This document shows, piece after piece, positions 48,625 through 58,103 of a DNA stretch of 64,000 nt. A model generated the notes under the pieces. It had not been told where the DNA came from. It searched no databases and saw only the letters and a list, made by a program, of their open reading frames with translations. Source of the stretch: Pseudomonadaceae bacterium (GTDB lineage: Bacteria > Pseudomonadota > Gammaproteobacteria > Pseudomonadales > Pseudomonadaceae). Each line of letters starts with the position of its first letter. Within the stretch, counting starts at the first letter, position 1. The stretch lies in the NCBI GenBank assembly GCA_030602315.1, contig JAUVZY010000002.1, forward strand, positions 62,001 through 126,000, given 5' to 3'. A program made the position numbers and the translations under genes.

Positions 48625-51559
48625 CCTCAGCGACCTGCTGCTGATCAGCGCCGCCTACCTGTTCCTGCTGTTTGGCATCGCCTGGCTCACCGAGCGCGGG
48701 CACATCCCGCGCGCGCTGGTGCACCACCCGCTGACCTACACCTTATCGATCGGCGTGTACGCCAGCGCCTGGGCGTTCTACGGCACCGTGGGCCTGGCCT
48801 ACCAGTACGGCTACGGCTATCTGGCCACCTACCTGGGCGTGAGCGGTGCGTTCCTGCTCGCCCCGGTCCTGCTGCATCCCTTGCTGCGCCTCACCCGCAC
48901 CTATCAGTTGGCCTCCCTCGCAGATCTCTTCGCGTTCCGCTTTCGCAGTGCCCTGAGCGGAACCTTGACCACCGTGGTGATGCTGATCGGCATGCTGCCG
49001 CTGCTGGCACTGCAAATTCAGGCGGTCGCTGACACCATCGGCATCCTCACCTCCGAGCCGCAAGCGGACCGGGTGGCGCTGATGTACTGCGTGATGGTGA
49101 TGCTGTTCACCATGCTGTTTGGCACAAGGCACATCGCCTCGCGCGAGAAGCATGAAGGTCTGGTGTTTGCGATCGCCTTCGAGTCGCTGGTCAAGCTGCT
49201 GGCGCTAGCGGCCGTCGGCCTGTATGTGCTGTTCGTGATCTTTGACGGCCCGAGCGGCCTCGATGCCTGGCTGCGCGAACACCAGGAAGCCCTCAGCGCT
49301 CTGCATACGCCTCTGCAGGAAGGCCCATGGCGCACCATGCTGCTGGTGTTTTTCGCCGCCGCCCTGGTGACGCCGCACATGTATCACATGGCCTTCACCG
49401 AAAACATCAGCGACCGCGGCATGACCAGCGCCAGCTGGGGCCTGCCGCTATTTCTGCTGCTGATGAGCCTGGCCATCCCGCTGGTACTCTGGGGCGGGCT
49501 GCAACTGGGCGTGACCACGCCGCCGGAATATTTCAGCATCGGCATCGGCATGGAGGTAGGCAGCGAGACGCTGGCGCTATTCATTTTCATCGGCGGCCTG
49601 TCGGCCTCCAGCGGCCTGATCATCGTCAGCACCCTGGCGCTGTCGGGCATGATGCTCAACCATCTGGTGCTGCCGCTGTATCAGCCTCCGGCCGAGGGCA
49701 ACATCTACCGCTGGCTGAAGTGGACGCGCCGCGCGCTGATCTTCGTGATCATCGCCACCAGCTACAGCTTCTATCAGATGCTCGACAGCCGACAGGACCT
49801 GACCAGCCTGGGCAGCGTGGCCTATGTGGCGATGCTGCAGTTCCTGCCGGCAGTGCTGTGCACACTGTACTGGCCGGCGGCCAACAGACGCGGCTACATC
49901 GCCGGCCTGGTCGCCGGCACTACCGTGTGGGTAGTGAGCATGCTGCTGCCATTGATTGGCGCGAATGCCCTGTACATCCCGCTGATCGACCATCTGTACG
50001 TGCTCGACGACAACACCTGGCACCTGGCTGCCGTGGCATCGCTGGCGATCAACGTTCTGGTTTTCTCGCTGGTATCGGTATTCACCGGCTCGAGCGCGGA
50101 GGAAATCCGTGCCGCCGAAGCCTGCGCCGTGCAGACCGCGCGGCCGCCCCAGCGCCGGGAACTGGTCGCTGGCTCACCCCAGGAGTTCGCCGCCCAACTC
50201 GCCCGACCACTCGGCGCGAAAACGGCGCAGAAAGAGGTCGAACAGGCGCTGCGCGAGCTGCAACTGCCTTTCGATGAGAACCGGCCCTACGCCTTGCGCC
50301 GGCTTCGCGACCGTATCGAAGCCAACCTCTCGGGCCTGATGGGCCCCAGCGTGGCTCAGGACATCGTCAAGAACTTCCTGCCCTACAAAGCTACGGCAGA
50401 AGGGTTTGTCAGCGAAGACATCCACTTCATCGAAAACCGCCTGGAAGAGTACCGCTCGCGGCTGACGGGCCTGGCCGCGGAGCTCGACGCCCTGCGCCGC
50501 TACCATCGCCAGACGCTTCAGGAGCTGCCGATGGGGGTGTGCTCGCTGGCCAAGGACGAGGAAATCCTCATGTGGAACCGCGCGATGGAGCAACTGACCG
50601 GCATTTCCGCCCACGCGGTGGTCGGCTCGAAGCTTTCGATCATCCCGCAGCCCTGGGCCGACCTGCTGGGCAACTTCGTGGCGATCCCCGAAGGGCACCT
50701 GCGCAAGGAGCGACTGCTCCAGCACGGCAAGGCGCGCTGGCTGAACCTGCACAAGGCGGCGGTGGAGGAACCGCTGGCCCCGGGCAACACCGGCCTGGTG
50801 GTACTGGTCGAGGACTGCACCGAAACCCAGGAGCTCGAAGGTCGACTGATTCACTCCGAGCGCCTGGCCAGCATCGGCCGCCTCGCCGCCGGCGTCGCGC
50901 ACGAAATCGGCAACCCGGTCACCGGTATTGCCTGCCTGGCGCAGAACCTTCGTGAAGAACGCGACCAGGACGCCGAACTCTCGGAAATCAGCGGCCAGAT
51001 CATCGAGCAGACCAAGCGCATTTCGCGCATCGTCCAATCGCTGATGAGTTTCGCCCACGCCGGCTCGCACCAGGCGCACGTCTACCCGGTGAGTCTGAGC
51101 GAAGCAGCTCGCGATGCCATCTCGCTGCTGTCGCTCAATCGTCAGGGCACCGAAGTCAGCTTTGCCAACGAGTGCGACCCGAGCCATCTGGTCAGCGGCG
51201 ATCCGCAGCGCATCGTGCAGATCCTCATCAACCTGCTATCCAACGCGCGTGATGCCTCGCCCGAAGGCGGTAGCATCCGCGTCACTTCGAGCGCACGCGG
51301 CGATATCGTCCAGCTGGCGGTGGAAGACGAAGGCACCGGCATTCCCACCGACATCCAGGATCGGCTGTTCGAGCCGTTCTTCACCACCAAGGACCCCGGC
51401 AAGGGCACCGGCCTCGGGCTTGCACTGGTCTATTCGATTGTCGAAGAGCATCATGGGCGGATCGATATCGACAGCCCCATCGACCCGAACCGCCAGCGCG
51501 GCACCCGCATTCGTATCAGCCTGCCCCGGCATGTCGACGCGCCCTTCGCTCCGGCCTGA
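48608..51559 (+). CDS. cbrA: Two-component sensor histidine kinase CbrA
   Basis: CbrA senses the carbon/nitrogen state and phosphorylates CbrB. The 983-residue protein has a sodium:solute symporter-like N-terminal region of about 13 helices (1-480), a STAC-type linker, a PAS domain (about 630-740), the phosphoacceptor His in [20 protein letters not shown] (H765), and a GHKL ATPase domain with the N box near [15 protein letters not shown] and G box DEGTGIP. Histidine transport has been shown for the P. putida homologue. I chose the ATG at 48608 (GGAAGC upstream) over GTG at 48599. Confidence 0.96.
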   Translation: MPTSFDLSDLLLISAAYLFLLFGIAWLTERGHIPRALVHHPLTYTLSIGVYASAWAFYGTVGLAYQYGYGYLATYLGVSGAFLLAPVLLHPLLRLTRTYQLASLADLFAFRFRSALSGTLTTVVMLIGMLPLLALQIQAVADTIGILTSEPQADRVALMYCVMVMLFTMLFGTRHIASREKHEGLVFAIAFESLVKLLALAAVGLYVLFVIFDGPSGLDAWLREHQEALSALHTPLQEGPWRTMLLVFFAAALVTPHMYHMAFTENISDRGMTSASWGLPLFLLLMSLAIPLVLWGGLQLGVTTPPEYFSIGIGMEVGSETLALFIFIGGLSASSGLIIVSTLALSGMMLNHLVLPLYQPPAEGNIYRWLKWTRRALIFVIIATSYSFYQMLDSRQDLTSLGSVAYVAMLQFLPAVLCTLYWPAANRRGYIAGLVAGTTVWVVSMLLPLIGANALYIPLIDHLYVLDDNTWHLAAVASLAINVLVFSLVSVFTGSSAEEIRAAEACAVQTARPPQRRELVAGSPQEFAAQLARPLGAKTAQKEVEQALRELQLPFDENRPYALRRLRDRIEANLSGLMGPSVAQDIVKNFLPYKATAEGFVSEDIHFIENRLEEYRSRLTGLAAELDALRRYHRQTLQELPMGVCSLAKDEEILMWNRAMEQLTGISAHAVVGSKLSIIPQPWADLLGNFVAIPEGHLRKERLLQHGKARWLNLHKAAVEEPLAPGNTGLVVLVEDCTETQELEGRLIHSERLASIGRLAAGVAHEIGNPVTGIACLAQNLREERDQDAELSEISGQIIEQTKRISRIVQSLMSFAHAGSHQAHVYPVSLSEAARDAISLLSLNRQGTEVSFANECDPSHLVSGDPQRIVQILINLLSNARDASPEGGSIRVTSSARGDIVQLAVEDEGTGIPTDIQDRLFEPFFTTKDPGKGTGLGLALVYSIVEEHHGRIDIDSPIDPNRQRGTRIRISLPRHVDAPFAPA

Positions 51560-51597
51560 GCCCGACTCAGACCACCGCAGATTGTCGAGAGAATTTC

Positions 51598-53010
51598 ATG
51601 ACGCACATCCTGATTGTCGAAGACGAATCCATCATCCGCTCGGCGCTGCGCCGTCTGCTGGAGCGCAACCATTACCAGGTCAGCGAAGCCGGCTCGGTGC
51701 AGGAAGCACTCGATCGCTACGACTTCGGCGACTTCGATCTGATCATCAGCGACCTGCGCCTGCCGGGCGCCCCGGGCACCGAACTGATCAAGCACGTCGG
51801 CGACCGTCCCGTGCTGATCATGACCAGCTACGCCAGCCTGCGCTCGGCAGTCGACTCGATGCGCATGGGCGCGGTGGACTACATCGCCAAGCCGTTCGAC
51901 CATGAGGAAATGCTGCAGGCGATCAGCCGCATCCTGCAGGATCGCGCCAGCCGCGCCGAGCAACCGCTTGATGCGCCTGCCACCGCAACGCCCGCGCAAC
52001 CGGTGCCTGGTGCCGACGGGCTTGGCATCATCGGGCGCTGCGCCGCAATGAAGGATCTGTTCGGCAAGATCCGCAAGGTCGCCCCCACCGACTCGAACAT
52101 TCTCATTCTCGGCGAGTCCGGCACCGGCAAGGAGCTGGTCGCCCGCGCACTGCACAACCTTTCGCAGCGCGCCAGAGCGCCGATGATTTCGGTCAATTGT
52201 GCCGCCATCCCTGAAACGCTGATCGAATCGGAACTGTTCGGTCACGAAAAGGGCGCGTTCACGGGTGCCAGCGCAAGCCGTGCCGGCCTGGTCGAAGCCG
52301 CCGATGGCGGCACACTGTTTCTGGACGAAATCGGTGAGCTGCCGCTCGAAGCCCAGGCTCGCTTGCTGCGCGTGCTACAGGAAGGCGAAATCCGCCGGGT
52401 CGGCTCGGTGCAATCGCAGAAAGTCGACGTACGCCTGATCGCCGCAACCCACCGCGACCTCAAGACGCTGGCCAAGACCGGGCAGTTTCGCGAGGACCTG
52501 TATTACCGGCTGAACGTGATCTCGCTGAGCCTGCCGCCACTGCGTGAGCGCGACGGTGACGTGCTGGAGATCGCCGAAGCCTTTCTCGCCCGCCAGACCG
52601 AGCGACTCGGTACCGGCCACCTGCACTTCTCCGAGGAGGCCAAGCGGGCGATTCTGCGCTACGAGTGGCCCGGCAACGTTCGCGAGCTCGAAAACGCCGT
52701 CGAGCGCGCCGCGATTCTCTGCGAGCGACCGGAAATCAGCGTGGAGCACCTGGGCATCGACATCGAACTGGCCGCCGACACTGAACTGGCCTCCGCGCCA
52801 CACGGTACGGCCAGACCGTCGGTCAGCACGGCACACGAGCCGACAGAGGACCTCTCGCTGGAGGATTACTTCCAGCATTTCGTGCTGGAACACCAGGATC
52901 ACATGACCGAAACGGAGCTCGCCCGCAAGCTCGGCATCAGCCGCAAATGCCTGTGGGAGCGCCGTCAGCGTCTGGGCATTCCCCGGCGCAAGACCGGCGC
53001 AACCGAGTAA
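51598..53010 (+). CDS. cbrB: Sigma-54-dependent response regulator CbrB
   Basis: CbrB is an NtrC-type activator that drives crcZ and amino-acid catabolic promoters. The 470-residue protein has a receiver domain with phosphoacceptor D52 in [12 protein letters not shown], an AAA+ domain with Walker A GESGTGKE (172-179), the sigma-54-contact loop GAFTGA (from 219), and a C-terminal Fis-type helix-turn-helix ([20 protein letters not shown]). It lies 38 nt after cbrA. The region just downstream carries likely CbrB sites. Confidence 0.96.
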   Translation: MTHILIVEDESIIRSALRRLLERNHYQVSEAGSVQEALDRYDFGDFDLIISDLRLPGAPGTELIKHVGDRPVLIMTSYASLRSAVDSMRMGAVDYIAKPFDHEEMLQAISRILQDRASRAEQPLDAPATATPAQPVPGADGLGIIGRCAAMKDLFGKIRKVAPTDSNILILGESGTGKELVARALHNLSQRARAPMISVNCAAIPETLIESELFGHEKGAFTGASASRAGLVEAADGGTLFLDEIGELPLEAQARLLRVLQEGEIRRVGSVQSQKVDVRLIAATHRDLKTLAKTGQFREDLYYRLNVISLSLPPLRERDGDVLEIAEAFLARQTERLGTGHLHFSEEAKRAILRYEWPGNVRELENAVERAAILCERPEISVEHLGIDIELAADTELASAPHGTARPSVSTAHEPTEDLSLEDYFQHFVLEHQDHMTETELARKLGISRKCLWERRQRLGIPRRKTGATE

Positions 53011-53012
53011 CG

Positions 53013-53044
53013 AACTGTTACCGCCGGACAGGGCGGTAACAGTT
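53013..53044 (+). terminator. Hairpin after cbrB overlapping candidate CbrB sites
   Basis: A 13-bp stem (AACTGTTACCGCC / GGCGGTAACAGTT) with a 6-base loop begins two bases after the cbrB stop. It lacks a T-run. Its arms contain TGTTACC and GGTAACA half-sites, so it may both end the transcript and bind CbrB. Confidence 0.6.
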
Positions 53045-53078
53045 GCCGGGTCCAATGGTAACGAAATCTTCCGTTACG
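53016..53078 (+). promoter_or_regulatory. GTTAC-type half-site array, candidate CbrB upstream activating sequence
   Basis: Four half-sites TGTTACC (53016), GGTAACA (53035), GGTAACG (53057) and CGTTACG (53072) in alternating orientation lie 62-124 bp upstream of the sigma-54 -24 element. TGTTAC-type inverted repeats are reported as CbrB targets in P. putida. Spacing fits an enhancer for a bound NtrC-like activator. Confidence 0.72.
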
Positions 53079-53138
53079 CTTGTTGAAAAGCACCTCACCA
53101 ACCTCCCAATCCCTTGATTTTAAAGGCTTTATACAAAC

Positions 53139-53154
53139 TGGCACGGCTCATGCT
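53139..53154 (+). promoter_or_regulatory. Sigma-54 promoter of crcZ
   Basis: TGGCACGGCTCATGCT has GG (53140-53141) and GC (53152-53153) separated by exactly ten bases, as in the -24/-12 consensus TGGCACG-N4-TTGC. The predicted start is near 53164. CbrB, encoded immediately upstream, is the expected activator. Confidence 0.85.
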
Positions 53155-53163
53155 TTGTTATGG

Positions 53164-53508
53164 CGCATAACAACAATAACAAGCAGTCACATAGAACAAG
53201 AACAACACGCAACGGCTCTAGCAGAACAAAAATAAGAAGGCAGAGACGCAGCTAACCGATTCTTTTGGAGAGGAGTAGCCAGAGAGCGAAGACTCACCAC
53301 CAGGCCGAGAACAACAAAACTGCACCAGCAGACCCGCCCTGGACGGACTGGCGACTCAGCGACCAAAGGTATCTGTTTGCTATTCGCTCCCACGTTGGAG
53401 CGTATCCCCGAAAGCGTAGGCTCAAGGGACGGGCTAATAATAAAAACAACAGCCCGGACAACAAAAACAACAGCACGCACCGTTTGGGAGGGAGCTTCGG
53501 CTCCCTTT
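53164..53508 (+). ncRNA. crcZ: CrcZ regulatory RNA (Hfq/Crc-titrating)
   Basis: The region between cbrB and pcnB lacks a real protein gene and carries six A-rich CA-type motifs (53167-53183, 53193-53207, 53225-53238, 53309-53320, 53435-53450, 53458-53471), such as ATAACAACAATAAC and AAAAACAACA. It is bounded by a sigma-54 promoter and a terminator, giving about 345 nt. This matches CrcZ, which sequesters Hfq/Crc and relieves carbon catabolite repression. The exact ends are inferred. Short ORFs on both strands here are not credible. Confidence 0.9.
53489..53508 (+). terminator. Terminator of crcZ
   Basis: GGGAGC-TTCG-GCTCCC followed by TTT. A UUCG tetraloop caps the stem, as is common for small RNA terminators. 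Confidence 0.85.
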
Positions 53509-53681
53509 AGTGCTTATAGCCCCTCCGTTTCGCCGCCATTCACCATCTTTTCCCGCAGTGCTAGAATCCAAGCACCATGCCCCGCGGGCCAGGGATCAAG
53601 GTGCGGGCGTTTCTGCCCTCCCGCTCGCCTGCGTCACATCGACTCGATGGATTGCTCCATCACGCCCCGTGCAGACCCCAC

Positions 53682-55061
53682 ATGCTGAAAAAGCTGTTCC
53701 AGTCCTTCCGCTTCCCGCTCAGACGCCTGCCTCATCGCCGCGTGCCCGATGTGCTCACCGCACGCCAACACTCACTGCAACGCGGTGACATCAGCCGCTA
53801 TGCCGTCAGCGTGGTCGAGCGCCTGCAGCAGGCCGGCTACCAGGCCTACGTCGTCGGCGGCTGCGTCCGCGATCTGTTGCTGGACATCGAACCCAAGGAT
53901 TACGACGTCGCCACCAGTGCCACTCCCGAGCAGGTCCGTGCCGAGTTTCGCAATGCACGGGTGATCGGCCGGCGCTTCAAGCTCGTTCATGTGCACTTCG
54001 GCCGCGAGATCATCGAAGTGGCCACCTTCCGCGCCGACCATCCGCAGGACGAGGACGACGAGTCCCCGCTAGCCGTGCGAAACGAGAGCGGGCGCATTCT
54101 GCGCGACAATGTCTACGGCACCCTGGAAGACGATGCTCAGCGCCGCGACTTCACCATCAACGCCCTCTACTACGATCCGCTCACCGAGCGCATCCTCGAT
54201 CACACCCACGGCGTTCACGATATCCGCAATCGACTGGTACGCCTGATCGGCGAACCGACCCAGCGCTATCAGGAAGACCCGGTGCGCATGCTGCGGGCAG
54301 TGCGCTTCGCCGCCAAGCTCGGATTCGACGTGGAGCGCCACACCGCCGAGCCGATCCGTCAGCTGGCACCGCTGCTGCGCGACATGCCGGCATCGCGTTT
54401 GTTCGACGAAGTGCTCAAGCTGTTTCTCGGCGGCCAGGCCGAACAGACCTTCGAACTGCTGCTCGAACATGACCTGTTCGCCCCACTGTTCCCGGCAAGT
54501 GCCGAAGCCCTCGCGCGCGACCCGCAGTACGTCGGCACGCTGCTGCGCCAGGCGATGATCAATACCGACATCCGTATCGCCGAAGGCAAGCCCGTCACCC
54601 CCGCCTTCCTGTTCGCCGCCCTGCTCTGGCCTGCGCTGCCCGCGCGCGTTCAGCAGTTGCAGGCGCAAGGAATGCCGCCGATCCCGGCGATGCAGGAAGC
54701 GGCCCATGACATCGTCTGGGAGCAGTGCCAGCGCACCGCCATTCCCAAGCGCTTCTCCATCCCCATGCGGGAAATCTGGGACATGCAGGAGCGCCTGCCG
54801 CGCCGCCAAGGCCGACGCGCCGACCTGCTGCTGGAAAACCCACGCTTTCGCGCCGGCTACGACTTTCTCCTGCTGCGTGAAAGCGCCGGCGAAAAGACCG
54901 GCGGCCTTGGCGACTGGTGGACGCGCTATCAGGAAGTGGGCGATAGCGAGCGGCGAGCGATGATCCGCGACCTTAGCGGCGAGAAGAGCAGCAGCGGCCC
55001 GCGCAAGCGCCGTCGCGGCGGCCGCCGCCGTACTGGCGCCGGAGCGGCGGACAGCGAATGA
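53682..55061 (+). CDS. pcnB: Poly(A) polymerase I
   Basis: PcnB adds poly(A) tails to RNA 3' ends and promotes decay. The 459-residue protein has the nucleotidyltransferase head motif VVGGCVRDLLLDIEPKDYDV (the catalytic Asp pair in DYD), the FTINALYYD segment and a basic C-terminal tail (RKRRRGGRRR) that may help RNA binding. I use the ATG at 53682, which begins MLKKLFQSFR as in P. aeruginosa; a longer frame opens at 53577 near the sRNA terminator. Its stop overlaps folK by four bases. Confidence 0.94.
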   Translation: MLKKLFQSFRFPLRRLPHRRVPDVLTARQHSLQRGDISRYAVSVVERLQQAGYQAYVVGGCVRDLLLDIEPKDYDVATSATPEQVRAEFRNARVIGRRFKLVHVHFGREIIEVATFRADHPQDEDDESPLAVRNESGRILRDNVYGTLEDDAQRRDFTINALYYDPLTERILDHTHGVHDIRNRLVRLIGEPTQRYQEDPVRMLRAVRFAAKLGFDVERHTAEPIRQLAPLLRDMPASRLFDEVLKLFLGGQAEQTFELLLEHDLFAPLFPASAEALARDPQYVGTLLRQAMINTDIRIAEGKPVTPAFLFAALLWPALPARVQQLQAQGMPPIPAMQEAAHDIVWEQCQRTAIPKRFSIPMREIWDMQERLPRRQGRRADLLLENPRFRAGYDFLLLRESAGEKTGGLGDWWTRYQEVGDSERRAMIRDLSGEKSSSGPRKRRRGGRRRTGAGAADSE

Positions 55062-55582
55062 GCGAGCGCGTCTACATCGGCCTTGGCAGCAATCTGGCGA
55101 CGCCGCTTGCGCAGTTGCGTCAAGCGCTCAAGGCGCTCGCCGCGCTTCCCGGCACCCGCCTCGCCGCCACCTCATCCTTCTACCTGAGCGATCCGCTCGG
55201 GCCGCCCGATCAGCCCCGCTATGTCAACGCGGTCGCCGCGCTCGATACCGATCTCGCCCCCCTCGAGTTGCTCGATGCCCTGCAGGCCATCGAACAGGCC
55301 CAGGGCCGAGTGCGCAAAGACGAGCGCTGGGGGCCGCGAACGCTGGATCTAGACATTCTGCTGTACGGCGAGCGCCTGATCGACGAACCGAGACTGACGG
55401 TGCCTCACTATCATCTGCACGCGCGCGCCTTCGTGCTTTATCCGTTGGCGGAGATCGCCTCACCAACACTCCAACTCGCCGATGGTCGCACCCTGGCGGC
55501 GCTGCTCGAGGCGTGCCCTTTCGCCGGCCTCGAGCGGTTACCCGCCAATCACACAGACGGTAACAGCGTTACCCACCGGTAA
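55058..55582 (+). CDS. folK: 2-amino-4-hydroxy-6-hydroxymethyldihydropteridine diphosphokinase
   Basis: FolK transfers pyrophosphate from ATP to hydroxymethyl-dihydropterin in folate synthesis. The 174-residue protein has GLGSNLATPLAQLRQAL at the start and the family signature KDERWGPRTLDLDILLYG with the metal-binding aspartates. It overlaps pcnB by four bases. Its last codons lie within GTTAC-type sites before panB. Confidence 0.95.
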   Translation: MSERVYIGLGSNLATPLAQLRQALKALAALPGTRLAATSSFYLSDPLGPPDQPRYVNAVAALDTDLAPLELLDALQAIEQAQGRVRKDERWGPRTLDLDILLYGERLIDEPRLTVPHYHLHARAFVLYPLAEIASPTLQLADGRTLAALLEACPFAGLERLPANHTDGNSVTHR

Positions 55583-55584
55583 CA
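55536..55584 (+). promoter_or_regulatory. Second GTTAC-type half-site cluster upstream of panB
   Basis: GGTTACCC (55536-55543), GGTAACA (55559-55565), GTTACCC (55568-55574) and GGTAACA (55578-55584) overlap the folK 3' end. They resemble the sites before crcZ. Whether CbrB or another regulator binds is unknown, and no sigma-54 promoter was found before panB. Confidence 0.4.
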
Positions 55585-55592
55585 CGCAGCGA

Positions 55593-55621
55593 TTGACTTC
55601 GACGGCGGCCATCCGGACTAT
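55593..55621 (+). promoter_or_regulatory. Tentative promoter of panB
   Basis: TTGACT at 55593-55598 resembles a -35 element, with GACTAT (55616-55621) at 17-bp spacing as a weak -10. The overlapping TATAAG would be at 20-bp spacing. Confidence 0.3.
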
Positions 55622-55742
55622 AAGCCCCCCGACGCGCGACGCATCGTTATGGGGCATCTGGTGCCCCGGCACCTATAAAAAGAAGCCGCCGACAACCGAT
55701 GCAGGCTGAGCAACGCCCAACCGCTCCCGAGAGGACGACAGT

Positions 55743-56540
55743 ATGTCCGCGATAAACCTGACCACGCTTCACGGCCAGAAGAAGCGGGGCGAAAAGATCG
55801 TCATGCTGACCTGCTACGACGCGATTTTCGCCAAGACCGCCTGTGAGGCGGGCGTCGAGATGCTGCTGGTGGGCGACTCGCTGGGCATGGTGCTGCAGGG
55901 CCACGACAGCACCCTCCCCGTCAGCGTCGAAGACATGGCCTACCACACCGCCTGCGTACGCCGTGGCAACCGGGGTGCGATGATCGTCACCGACATGCCC
56001 TTCATGGCGAACGCCACGCTAGAGCAAACGCTGCAGAGCAGCGCCCGTCTGATGCAGGCCGGCGCTCACATGATCAAGCTTGAAGGTGCCGCCTGGCTTG
56101 CCGAGCCCATCCGCCAGCTCGCTCATCATGGCGTTCCGGTATGCGCGCACCTGGGGCTCACGCCGCAGTCGGTCAACCTGTTTGGCGGCTACAAGGTCCA
56201 GGGGCGCGAGCAAGCCCAGGCGCAACAGATGCTCGATGACGCACAGCACCTCGAGCAGGCCGGCGCAGCAATGCTGCTGCTCGAATGCGTGCCGGCCGAG
56301 CTGGCCGCGCGTATCACTCAGGCCGTGCAGATCCCGGTGATCGGCATCGGCGCGGGCGCCGACACCGATGGGCAGGTGCTGGTTCTGCACGACATGCTGG
56401 GCCTGTCGCTGGGTCACACGCCCAAGTTCGTCCGCAATTTCCTGCAATCGCAGCAAGATATCCCCTCTGCCATCGCGGCCTATGTTCAGGCCGTTAAACG
56501 AGGCGAGTTTCCCGCTGCCGAACACGGTTTCTCCGCATGA
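55743..56540 (+). CDS. panB: 3-methyl-2-oxobutanoate hydroxymethyltransferase
   Basis: PanB makes ketopantoate from alpha-ketoisovalerate and methylene-tetrahydrofolate in pantothenate and CoA synthesis. The 265-residue TIM-barrel protein shows [20 protein letters not shown], the substrate-loop motif [20 protein letters not shown] with the metal-binding Asp residues, and [20 protein letters not shown]. It overlaps panC by four bases. The 160-nt gap after folK must hold its promoter. Confidence 0.97.
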   Translation: MSAINLTTLHGQKKRGEKIVMLTCYDAIFAKTACEAGVEMLLVGDSLGMVLQGHDSTLPVSVEDMAYHTACVRRGNRGAMIVTDMPFMANATLEQTLQSSARLMQAGAHMIKLEGAAWLAEPIRQLAHHGVPVCAHLGLTPQSVNLFGGYKVQGREQAQAQQMLDDAQHLEQAGAAMLLLECVPAELAARITQAVQIPVIGIGAGADTDGQVLVLHDMLGLSLGHTPKFVRNFLQSQQDIPSAIAAYVQAVKRGEFPAAEHGFSA

Positions 56541-57391
56541 TCACCGTACACACCGTGGAGCAGCTGCGCGCTGCCATCCGCTTAGCGCGCGCCGAGGGCA
56601 AGCGCGTCGGCTTCGTACCGACCATGGGCAATCTGCACGACGGGCACATCGCACTGGTTAAGCGCGCCCAGGACGAGTGCGAGTTCGTTGTCGCCAGCAT
56701 TTTCGTCAATCCGCTGCAGTTCGGCCCCACCGAGGACCTGGATAAATATCCCCGCACGCTGGCGGCTGACCAGCAGCGACTCGAAGCAGCCGGCTGTACC
56801 GTGCTGTTCGCCCCTTCCGTTGACCAGATGTACCCCGACGGCCAGCAAGACCAGACCCTGGTCAGCGTGCCGGGGGTTTCCGAAGGGCTCTGTGGTGCCA
56901 GCCGACCTGGCCACTTCACCGGCGTGGCCACCGTCGTCTGCAAGCTGTTCAACATGGTGCAGCCGGACGTCGCAGTGTTCGGCGAAAAGGACTTCCAGCA
57001 GCTGGCGGTCATCCGCAAGATGGTGCGCGACCTGAGCCTGCCGGTAACGCTGATCGGGCAACCGACCGAGCGCGCCGCCGACGGTCTGGCACTGTCCTCG
57101 CGCAATGGCTACCTGAACGAAGCGGAACGCGCGGCCGCGCCGCAGTTGTATCGCACGCTGTGCACCGTCGCCGACGCCGTGCGAGAAGGAAGGCGCGACT
57201 ATCCCGCGTTGCTTAGCCAGGCAATAGCCCGTCTCGAACAGGCCGGCTTTCGCCCCGACTACCTGGAACTGCGCGACGCCGATACCCTGCAACCGGCCGG
57301 CGCGGACAGCCGCCGACTGGTTCTGCTGGTCGCCGCCTATCTGGGCAAAACCCGTCTGATCGACAACCTTCAGTTCTCGATCGACTCATAA
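56537..57391 (+). CDS. panC: Pantothenate synthetase
   Basis: PanC ligates pantoate and beta-alanine with ATP. The 284-residue protein has the nucleotide motif [19 protein letters not shown] (HIGH-like HDGH), the [19 protein letters not shown] pantoate-binding segment, [14 protein letters not shown] and the KMSKS-like [15 protein letters not shown]. It is translationally coupled to panB. panD follows 87 nt later. Confidence 0.97.
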   Translation: MITVHTVEQLRAAIRLARAEGKRVGFVPTMGNLHDGHIALVKRAQDECEFVVASIFVNPLQFGPTEDLDKYPRTLAADQQRLEAAGCTVLFAPSVDQMYPDGQQDQTLVSVPGVSEGLCGASRPGHFTGVATVVCKLFNMVQPDVAVFGEKDFQQLAVIRKMVRDLSLPVTLIGQPTERAADGLALSSRNGYLNEAERAAAPQLYRTLCTVADAVREGRRDYPALLSQAIARLEQAGFRPDYLELRDADTLQPAGADSRRLVLLVAAYLGKTRLIDNLQFSIDS

Positions 57392-57478
57392 TCCCGATGA
57401 ATCTGCTTGGTGCCTTGATACCCCTTGGGGCTTCGGGCACACTCTGCGCGCGCTGCGCCCCCGGAGGAGACCCCACCC

Positions 57479-57859
57479 ATGCACGCCATCATGCTCAAGG
57501 CCAAACTGCACCGAGCTCAGGTAACCCACTCGGTACTGGACTATGAAGGCTCCTGCGCCATTGACGGAGAATGGCTGGACCTGGCTGGCATCCGTGAGTA
57601 CGAACAGATCCAGATCTACAACGTCGACAATGGTGAGCGCTTCACCACCTACGCCATCCGCGGCGAAGAAGGCTCCAAGATCATCTCGGTCAACGGTGCC
57701 GCCGCTCATAAGGCCGGCGTTGGCCATCGCGTGATCATCTGCGCCTACGCCCACTACAGCGAGGCGGATCTGGTGAATTACAAGCCACGTATGCTGTACA
57801 TGGGCGCCGATGGCGACCTGAGCCATACGAGCAATGCAATTCCGGTTCAGGTCGCCTGA
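57479..57859 (+). CDS. panD: Aspartate 1-decarboxylase proenzyme
   Basis: PanD makes beta-alanine from aspartate. The 126-residue proenzyme cleaves itself at Gly-Ser in [10 protein letters not shown] (G24-S25) to give a pyruvoyl-bearing chain. The start [17 protein letters not shown] is typical. GGAGGAG lies about nine bases before the ATG. A terminator follows, closing the panBCD unit. Confidence 0.97.
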   Translation: MHAIMLKAKLHRAQVTHSVLDYEGSCAIDGEWLDLAGIREYEQIQIYNVDNGERFTTYAIRGEEGSKIISVNGAAAHKAGVGHRVIICAYAHYSEADLVNYKPRMLYMGADGDLSHTSNAIPVQVA

Positions 57860-57870
57860 CCAACCGATCA

Positions 57871-57898
57871 AAGCCCGGGCCTGGTCCGGGCTTTTTTT
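57871..57898 (+). terminator. Rho-independent terminator of panD
   Basis: AAGCCCGG pairs with CCGGGCTT around a short loop and is followed by seven T residues, starting 12 nt after the stop. Confidence 0.9.
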
Positions 57899-58103
57899 CG
57901 TCCGCATTTCAGACCCCCAGTGAACACGGCGTCTTTTCGACTGTCTGAGCAGCGTCCAGGAGCCGTCCGGCGCCGGACGCTGCGCTACGAGTCCCGCCGC
58001 GCACGACTCGACAAGCGCCCCCACAGGATCTAACGTCCGAAAACGGTCCGGCGACCGCCTCGTGATGCGGCGCCCGCCCGCCACGCATAGGAAGCCGCAC
58101 GAC

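Noticed and set aside
53187-53510. Short open frames on both strands between cbrB and pcnB
   Set aside because: They cover the CrcZ RNA; they are Thr/Asn/Lys-rich or Leu/Ser-rich with no ribosome site or homologue.
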